Below, in pieces: positions 57,303 through 64,000 of a stretch of 64,000 nt of DNA; position 1 is the stretch's first letter, and every line of letters begins with the position of its first letter. Under the pieces are notes generated by a model. That model saw nothing but the letters and a program-made list of their open reading frames with translations, searched no databases and was not told the DNA's origin. This DNA comes from Trichostrongylus colubriformis (taxonomy: Eukaryota; Nematoda; Chromadorea; Rhabditida; Trichostrongylidae), in NCBI GenBank assembly GCA_963978905.1, contig OZ022260.1, positions 5,073,725 through 5,137,724 of the forward strand. Reading direction: 5' to 3'. The translations under genes and the position numbers were made by a program.

Positions 57303-58225
57303 ATGAAACTTTCAAAAAAATGGCGCAGGTTGGCGCGTTTCGATATTGTTGCTCGCCATCAATATTTTGATTTCAAGTTCGATTTGTTCTTTGAACGGAT
57401 AGGATACTACAGTGGCGAAAGTAGTCTGCTGATAGCGTGTCGTATTCGACTGATTCCTGCTGAGCGCTGGGGTACCATTAGACTTTGTTCACAATGGTTG
57501 AATTCACGTTTACGGCATTGTGGAAGTAGTGAAAATGATAAAGGTACGTATCGATTGGGAGGATCGCGGAATTTGTGATTTGATGAAGTCGACGTATTTC
57601 GGAATGTGCAGGAAAGGATCACAGGGTTGGTCCAGAAGAAAGCGGCACTTTGATCACTGTTCACATCCGCCGAGTATACGGAGCAGAGAATAAGGAAAGA
57701 GAGTTAAATAAGGGGCAAAATATACCTGAAATGTTCTTCTATAGGCAAGAGTGAGCTGTTTCTCACTACTTTCATTGCCATCAAAATATGAAGCCGTCAG
57801 TCGGCGCCGTTGGGCTTTGGAACACATAGGGTATTATCGGTTGCCTATAAAAGCAGACCCAATCTCTACGGTAGGTGTCACGTGAGTAATATCTTTCGGA
57901 CTGACTCTTCGAACCATGAAAAGCACAGAGCTCGGACAACCATTGCTATGATCCCGAGTGTCATTTTTTATAACCTGTTTCCTGAGAAAGATTCTATGGC
58001 AACGGCACGTTCCGGCTCGTGGAAGCGAGAGGCGGTGGGAACCTGAAGAAAACGGAGTATCCAAGGGCACCACCCAATATGGCCCCCCTTGACAATACAG
58101 TGTGGACTGACCTTAGCAACGTTGTGAATGAGAATGATAAAATCGCTTATTTTGCTGAGATGTGGTGTCGTTTCGCTAAAAATCCTGATCGTGCTCGTGC
58201 AGAAGGCCGCTACGGGATTTGGTGA
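57303..58225 (+). CDS. Candidate three-exon gene, ~201 residues, unknown family
   Basis: The best model is exon 1 57303-57543 (ATG, ends phase 1 at AAAG|GTACGT), exon 2 57752-57881 (ends phase 2 at GTCAC|GTGAGT) and exon 3 57991-58225 (TGA). The junctions agree in phase. The first acceptor (CAAGAG) is weak, and an alternative at 57745 shifts the phase. Exon 1 is basic and aromatic, with FERIGYY. Exon 2 has LEHIGYY followed by RLPIKADPISTVG. Exon 3 starts FYGNGTFRLVEARGGGN and ends RARAEGRYGIW. The two IGYY segments hint at a repeat. No signal peptide or membrane helix is visible. It ends about 520 bases before the transporter's first exon, same strand. I cannot name a function. Confidence 0.42.
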
Positions 58226-58745
58226 TGCTGTGTAGCCATCAAAAATCAAAAATATCAAAATCTGTGAGGTGTGTTTTTGAATTGATAGTGTAAACACCTT
58301 GTCAGACTTTGCTTGAGTTCGACTAATTCAGATTCAGTCTTGAAAGTGGAGGAGAAAGAACACCTTTCTTCCGCTCCCCTCCCCACTGTAGACATGTATC
58401 AACATCGAGTCCAGAGAATTAGAGAAAAAGAGATTCCATAGAAATGCATTTCCACAAAAAATGCAATTTTAACACTTGTCCCTATCGATACGCATCTATT
58501 CTTATTCCACAGATTCCACCACTACGGACGCTGCTTCAGCAGGTTTCACGTTTGTATTGAACGTTCAGTAGGAACATAATATATCTTGCAAATCTTCATA
58601 ATTTACCCGGGAAAAGATCCGGGAAGGTTCAATAGCTCACGAGGGGTTTCATGAAGGCCAACCACGGTGGCTCACCAGTTGTACAATAACAATAAAATAA
58701 CAGTAATAATGACAATTATGACTAATATAAACGATTTGGTTCCAG
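58226..58745. other. Intergenic or 5' intron of transporter
   Basis: The transporter's start codon should be here or within its first exon. A small exon-like piece follows TTATTCCACAG near 58513 but gives no ATG. A run of ACAATAACA-type words lies at 58685-58710. Confidence 0.4.
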
Positions 58746-61700
58746 CACGATCCTTTCCGTAACCCGACCGATCGAGCAGCCTCCGCCCACATCAAAAGAT
58801 CAGTTCGTCTTCAAAAATCGCACTCGTTATATCATTCTATTGCTATGTACATTATGCTTGTCAATTGCACAAAGTAACACGCTTACACTGAACTTCACTG
58901 TTATTTGCATGGCTGGCGACTCGATCGATATCGATCAATACAACGCTACCGGCTCAATTTTTCAAACTCTTAATGGTACCTATTACGAGGTGAGCCATTC
59001 GTTTTTGCTGTAATGTCCCAGTATTTTATTTTTGCAAATTATTTCTTTCCACTCTGATGTTAAGACTAAGTTTCCTTTTCTTTGAGAATTGTATTTTTAT
59101 GATTTTAATCGGTAGGTGGTAATTATGTAGCTGAAAAGGTCATAAGGTTATGCTGGATTATGAGCTGCGTGGAATTTCGTACGAACACGACATCGCGCGA
59201 AAGTGGCGCGCGACGCTCTACGCGAAAATGAGGGGGACAGGGTGTGTAGCCTTATGTCAGGATTTCGCACCGCGGCATGTCGCAAGCGAAGCAATGCGGA
59301 CAAGCTAAAGGCGTCATGTTGTTGGGTCCCGAAGCGATTACAGGTCAACTGCGTATCGAGCCCCTAGCATTGCCGTGTAGTCGTTCTGAAACCCAACTAC
59401 CGCAACGGGCATAGCTCGCACACACTGCGTCGCACGCCGCTCATCGTTGTGCGAAATCGTGACATAAGGGTACACACCCAGGGGAGCGACGCACCTAGGG
59501 TTTCTTCTGCACTAGCGAACACCATATTCATTGTCCTTCATTGGCAAGAAAGGTATCAATTTGCTTACTTCTCCTTCAAGTACTTTTTCCATACTCAGGA
59601 CGGAAACTCGTCGTATTTACTGGAATATGACGAGGCAGTACTGGCTAGACGTCGCTATGCCTACTCGTCCAATGAAAAAAATACGTTGTTTTCCTTCGTG
59701 GCCATTGGCGCCATGGTAGCCGTATATCCAGTTATGTGGCTTATCCAGGTGAGTCTTTCTAGCGGATAGGCTGTGGTACTGTTCATCTTCTGCTAATTAC
59801 AGCTATTTTTTATGGCGTTTCGAAACTCACGTGGATGATTAATTCGAGGCCGAAAACTCAAGTTTATGTAAATGTACCCGGTCGTAGCCCCGTTAATTGT
59901 ATGCTAAACCTGTGCTGTATATTTTGGAAGCTCAACTGAGTCATAGCCGTTATGTACATGACGAATATGTACGTTTGACGGATAGGAGCGAAAACCGGGG
60001 ATGCTCTGAATGTCGGAGTTGATCGATATTATCGATTGATTTTATCACCTCTAAGGTAGCGCCTTGTACGGCAAGCGAGACGATCAGTGACAAAGAAGAC
60101 GAGGGAATCCCGTAATGTGCTTCACGACTGTCCAACTAGGTCAGGTCACGCGATGAAGCGATAGCCTCATTCTATAGGGCGCAGAATGATCAAAAACCTA
60201 GTGACCTAATTGGACAGTCCTGACGCACACACAGAAAAACTTCCTTTTTTAGACTTATGTTGAACCATAACATGCTCTTATTACAATATAGTGGACGGCT
60301 GCAATGATAATTGTACCCGTAATTGAAACGGACTGATCTGGAAATTAATTGGATCTCTTCTAGAATTGTATGCTGAAAAATCAATGTGTAGGTATCAATC
60401 AATGCGTTTCAGAAGTTTGGCACTCGATCGATTGTGACTATATTTGGCTTCCTTTCTGCAATTTGTACCGCACTTATTCCACTATGCGCACATCTTGGTT
60501 TTTATTGGATGGTTGTCATGCGATTTCTCCAGGTGAAGTACTGATCGTTCTTTTGATTTTTTTTTGTGGAAAAGTGAGGGATGAAGAGCCCTAATGGTTC
60601 TTTTTTCGATTGTATTATAAGTAGAAGATCACCATATATGCTTTGGGTCAAAAACGGTTTTCGTAGATCGATCGCCTAATATTTTAGCAATAACGGTACA
60701 TTTATTCCCATAGTTACGTGAAGGTCGATACAGTATACATTATTGGTTTTCAGGGTACGGGCCTTTCGACTGCATTCACTCTTATCGGTATTGTTACCCG
60801 ACAATGGTCAATGCAAAAACAGAGCGCATTTTTCATCGCATTTCTTACATGCTTTTTCCAGGTAAGGAGGGACATCTTGAAGGCACAGTTCGCGATAAGT
60901 TTCGTGCCTCGTCGTGTTTCATAAGAACTCTAGGGGTTCTGAAGAACTCAAAAGTGAAGAAAAGGCAAGAAACACCTCCAAAGACGCTGAAAAAAAAGGT
61001 GCTTTTGCCTTAGGCTTGGACGAGCTCGCAGCCTAGAAACAGGATTTGGACAAGATTTCTCGTGATAATATCATCTGATAAAGTTGCTGTTACCATGGGA
61101 ATTTCCCCTATCCTATCTTATCACAGTCAATATCTTCCCTCTTATCTTAGTAGATGCTACTGTTGCCCGCTAGCTAAATCGTGGATTGGTATAGGCCGTC
61201 TTGAGACGGTGGCCGCCATCTAATTTATAGTCCATCTCGCAGCGCTTGATTGGGCGTGGCCTACGGACTTGGGGGAGAGTGTACCAAAATCTCTCACGCG
61301 TCGCGCACTCTCACTCTCGCCACTCACCCAACCGCAGGCCACGCCCAATCAAGCGCTGCAAATTAGACCGTACGGGTTCACAACGCGTTTAGCACTCATC
61401 CGCGCGCCGCGGTGACAGCACACACTTTGCCGTTGTTGAAGAGCCTATCTACTCGTGGATGAACCAAGATGCTCGTATTATCGTGAACTGCGCTTGTAAA
61501 GACAAAGATTCTTCGCACAGTAGCATGTCACGGAATGACATCCAATTATCTCATAAAAAACTTAGTTAAATTAGTATTAATTGATTCATGGGACAGCTGT
61601 GTTCGTTCAGATTGGCCCCATCTTCACAATGCCTGTAGCCGGCGCACTGTGCACGTCATCTCTTGGCTGGTCATCCGTGTATTACCTACACGCCATAATT

Positions 61701-62694
61701 ACCTGCATTTTATTCCTGTTGTTCCTCTATTTCTATAGGTAAGCACCAATGAATTCTAAATAAAGTAATCAATAAATCAATAACTGATAATGGACTGGTT
61801 TTCAGAGAGCAACCCCAAATGCATGCATGCGTATCTGCAAAGGAGCTGGATCGAATTAAACGTAACAAAGGAGACACAAATGAGAAACAGCCGCTGCCCG
61901 TAAAGGTACGGTAACCCTCTATGGAATCATTCAATTATTGATTCTGGTTTCAATCAATAAGATAGCTGTTATAGGCTATCTTGACCTCAAACGCTATCAT
62001 CGCTGTATGGATTTCGGCCATTGCTAATTTTATGGGCATACAAGTCACAATGCAGTTTTCACCAATCTATCTAAACAAGGCAACTGATGCCAGTCAAAAT
62101 ATCGATTGGTGATAAAAAGCTAAAGTTAGAGATTTTAGGTTATGGGATTCCCAGTGGAGCAAACCGGTCTGTATAGTGCCATACCACAGGTATGTATGTG
62201 TAACGGATCACTTATTCATGGAAGTACGTAGTTAAACTGATCCTATTCAGATAGTGACTTTCGTGGTGAAAATGGTCGCTGGCCTTCTGGCCGATAAGGC
62301 CACATGTTGCCAACCGGTCACTTCTGTGAAAATTTTCAATCTTATAGCCGTCGGAGGCATGGGAATCACATTTTTCATACTCGCCTTTATACCAACGTCA
62401 GTATTCATATGTATCATTAATTATTATGGTTTATCATAGTTTATTACGTTTTGTTAATTCTTCAAAAAAGGGATTTTCGTAAAAATCGCCATCAGAGATA
62501 GGATCGTCCTTTGGTATACTCCAAGATTGTACTGATCATCTCCCAAAGTCACATGCACGAAAATTTTCGGTAATCAACACGGATCTTTTTTTCAGGTCCA
62601 TGCCAATATTTGGCTTGGTGATTTTGATCATATGCACTTCTATAATTGGTTTCAACTGTGGTGCCTTCTTTCGTAGTTCGGCTATCGTCGCCGC
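58746..62694 (+). CDS. SLC17-like major facilitator transporter (10 exons, 3' end beyond window)
   Basis: Exons: 58746-58989, 59599-59748, 60413-60532, 60754-60861, 61611-61738, 61806-61905, 61975-62079, 62139-62189, 62251-62396, 62596-62694. All phases agree. About 416 residues are visible. It is a membrane transporter of the anion/cation symporter (SLC17) type; the substrate cannot be told from sequence. Landmarks in order: TM1 (RYIILLLCTLCLSIAQSNTL) with sequons NFT, NAT and NGT after it; SNEKNTLFSFVAIGAMVAV; KFGTRSIVTIFGF, the MFS motif A region; MRFLQGTGLSTAF; IVTRQWSMQKQSAFF; GPIFTMPVAGALC and GWSSVYYLHAI; a cytoplasmic loop in the sixth exon; MQFSPIYLNK; GFPVEQTGLYSAIPQ; and the pair GFNCGAFF near the end. 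These match nematode SLC17-like proteins as I recall them. The seventh junction needs a GC donor. The last visible exon ends in phase 2 at GC|GTGAGT, so the remaining helices and C-terminus lie past 64000 or are interrupted. The start codon is not resolved. Confidence 0.92.
59241..59478. mobile_element. Inverted-repeat element in transporter intron 1
   Basis: GGTGTGTAGCCTTATGTCAG... (59241-59270) and its inverted counterpart (59449-59478, ending CATAAGGGTACACACC) pair over 30 bp with two mismatches. The DNA between and just outside is CpG-rich (for example CGCGCGAAAGTGGCGCGCG near 59193). Non-coding. Confidence 0.8.
60126..60219. mobile_element. Mini inverted repeat, 94 bp, transporter intron 2
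   Basis: GACTGTCCAACTAGGTCAGG (60126-) pairs with the right end GTGACCTAATTGGACAGTC (60201-60219). It is a very small palindromic insert. The GGTCAGGTCACG word is also found near 56948. Confidence 0.7.
61239..61359. mobile_element. Mini inverted repeat, 24-bp perfect arms, transporter intron 4
   Basis: GCAGCGCTTGATTGGGCGTG plus GCCT (61239-61262) and its exact complement (61336-61359) enclose a 73-nt GC-rich loop. Non-coding. Confidence 0.88.
62080..62138 (+). other. GC-AG intron of the transporter gene
   Basis: The exon ends in codons for YLNK with AAG immediately before GCAACT. The next exon begins after GATTTTAG with codons for VMGFPVEQTG. The junction YLNK|VMGF is in phase and collinear with SLC17-type proteins. 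The only nearby GT donor (after GATTG, 62108) would shift the frame. The intron is 59 nt. Confidence 0.8.
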
Positions 62695-62763
62695 GTGAGT
62701 CTAGCTTAGATTCCTTCTTTATCCACTTTTATCTACTTATTTACATATTTATTTATTCCATCA

Positions 62764-63174
62764 TTGAAGAATCGCGCCCAGAAATCTTTATTGCCCATAT
62801 ATTTATGTTGTATCTGCTTAATAAGAGCCGCATGCAAAATTTTACGTGAAAAGTGAGAATTCGACAAAGGTACAGCTCCTCAAAGTAGGGGCAGAGGGGG
62901 GGGGGGACTTCGAGTAAGAACCCGTCCGCGGTTGGAAACGGTGAGTGATTGCTGACGTAACTTTCTTCCCCCACTCTGTGTTTCCGACCACGGCGGATGA
63001 CGTGGCGGACATTTACTCCAAGGCTCCGCCTCCTTGGCCATCACTTTAAGGAGCTAAATATTCGCCAGATTTTCACTTTTTCGCATGAAATTCTGCAAGC
63101 TGCTCTCATTAGGCAAATACAACATAAATACATGGATAACAGAGGACCTCGTTTTCCGTGTACGTTCCTTCAAG
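62764..63174. mobile_element. TTAA palindromic MITE, copy 3 (diverged)
   Basis: The ends are TTGAAGAATCGCGCCC and GTGTACGTTCCTTCAA, with the internal landmarks TTATGTTGTATCTGCTTAAT, GCATGCAAAATTTTACG and a matching right arm. Less well preserved than the other copies, including a poly-G insertion near 62898. Confidence 0.8.
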
Positions 63175-63446
63175 CTCGCTCATAACGCAAAATGATAGTC
63201 GTAGCTCGAACTCCTTCGAACTTTTCGAACTTTTTTCGTACTCACCTTTATACCAACGACAGTATTCATATGAATCAGCTATTATTATTGTTCACGGATA
63301 GGCAATCATGCGTCGTGATGCTGTCATTAGGTCAGCATTTTTGGGGCTAGGCAACTCGTCAGCACATTGGGCTCTCAACCGGCCTCCAGCTTGAATACGT
63401 CTTCGTCTTCTATATAATATAAGGGGCTCCCCGGAGTTGTGCGCCT

Positions 63447-63883
63447 CTTAAAGGAATCGTCCACGGAAAAATGAGTTTTTGTGTTACCCATATGTTTATG
63501 TTGTATTTGCCTAATGTGGGCCACTACAAAGTTTCACGCAAAAAAATGTGAATCCGGCTAAGATACAGCACCACAAAGTACGTCCGGGTGGGCGGGGCCT
63601 CTGAATAGAAGCCTCGTCCCGTCGTCCGCCGCCGTTGGGAACGGAGAGTGGGACTGTTCACGTAACTTTCTGTTTCTACAATGCGTCTCCGACCACCGCG
63701 GACGACGGGACGAGGCTTTTTTTCGGAGGCCCCGTCCACCCGGACGTACTTTGTAGTGCTGTATCTCAGCCACATTCACATTTTTCCGCGTAAAATTTTG
63801 TATGAGGCCCACATTAGGCAAATACAGCCTAAACATATGGGTGACACAAAAGCTCTTTTTTTCGATTGGACGACTCCTTTAAG
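63447..63883. mobile_element. TTAA palindromic MITE, copy 4 (well preserved)
   Basis: The ends CTTAAAGGAATCGTCCACGG and GACGACTCCTTTAAG include TTAA on both sides. The arms carry TTACCCATATGTTTATGTTG and its complement, the TTTCACGC motif, and a GC-rich inverted core. Length is 437 bp. Non-autonomous. Confidence 0.88.
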
Positions 63884-64000
63884 TGAAGCATATCATGGAA
63901 ATTCATCGTTTGTTCTCCCACAGGCTGAGGACGAGTTGTCTTGTGTAAAAAAAAACACGCTCTCACTGATTATATGAACGACACCTTTTTTTATACACGT

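Larger units (their letters stand above)
62695..64000. other. Downstream intron of transporter, two MITE insertions
   Basis: After the GTGAGT donor at 62695 no further transporter exon is visible to the end of the window. Two TTAA-type MITEs sit here 273 bp apart. The stretch 63175-63446 repeats TACTC(A/G)CCTTTATACCAACG from the end of the ninth exon (near 62378) at 63238-63258. Confidence 0.55.

Noticed and set aside
57745..57751. Acceptor at 57744 for exon 2 of the unknown gene
   Set aside because: It has a better T-rich context but does not match the phase of exon 1, giving an early stop. Kept as an alternative only.
62108..62114. GT donor GATTG|GTGATA as the end of the seventh transporter exon
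   Set aside because: It leaves the exon in phase 2 and the next exon would be read out of frame, while the GC donor gives a collinear protein.
1..64000. CRISPR array, operons or other prokaryotic systems
   Set aside because: No regularly spaced short repeats with unique spacers, no ribosome binding sites and no long intronless genes. The window is eukaryotic.
1..64000. Known microRNAs (let-7, lin-4, mir-1, mir-124, mir-71 and others) and SL RNA genes
   Set aside because: Looked for their conserved sequences from memory and saw none. A database scan would be needed to be certain.

Overview
This is nuclear DNA of a nematode. The reasons are: protein-coding exons separated by introns that end in the worm acceptor consensus (TTTTCAG or TTCAG); degenerate TTAGGC repeats, the nematode telomere motif; a solute-carrier gene that I recall as closest to a nematode-specific SLC17-like group; and a tRNA-Gly(UCC) gene that looks like its C. 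elegans counterpart. The low gene density and the very heavy load of short inverted-repeat elements suggest a strongylid parasite such as a hookworm, but that last step is inference.

Layout. Positions 35-106 hold one tRNA-Gly gene. From about 0.1 to 48.7 kb I can support no complete protein gene. That stretch holds a few low-confidence candidate exons, a CpG-rich TATA-containing promoter-like block near 29.1 kb, a retrotransposon fragment (22.7-23.0 kb), a Tc1/mariner-family transposase relic (38.9-39.4 kb), a TA-flanked Tc1-like MITE (40.4-40.9 kb), a roughly 145-bp minisatellite (41.7-42.3 kb), and many palindromic (foldback) elements.

From 48.7 kb to the end the window is gene-bearing. 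In order: a three-exon gene for a 120-residue secreted cysteine-rich protein with saposin-like cysteine spacing (48749-51268, +); a small candidate gene on the other strand (51447-51777, -); a partial gene (54006-56194, +) whose large intron would contain a 1.6-kb palindrome of minisatellite and telomere-like repeats; a candidate three-exon gene of unknown family (57303-58225, +); and an SLC17-like major facilitator transporter gene (58746-62694, +) with ten exons visible and its last exons beyond the window. One transporter intron is best explained as a GC-AG intron, and the partial gene at 54 kb uses the same donor type.

Nothing suggests that these genes act as one pathway. The unusual part of the window is its repeat structure. 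Several foldback elements with different outer arms carry a similar CCTAGGCTTAGG-type stem near the centre, four copies of a TTAA-flanked palindromic MITE are present, and the palindrome at 54.3-55.9 kb joins two arrays of a 110-130-bp unit, each bordered by TTAGGC-like repeats and a matching unique flank.
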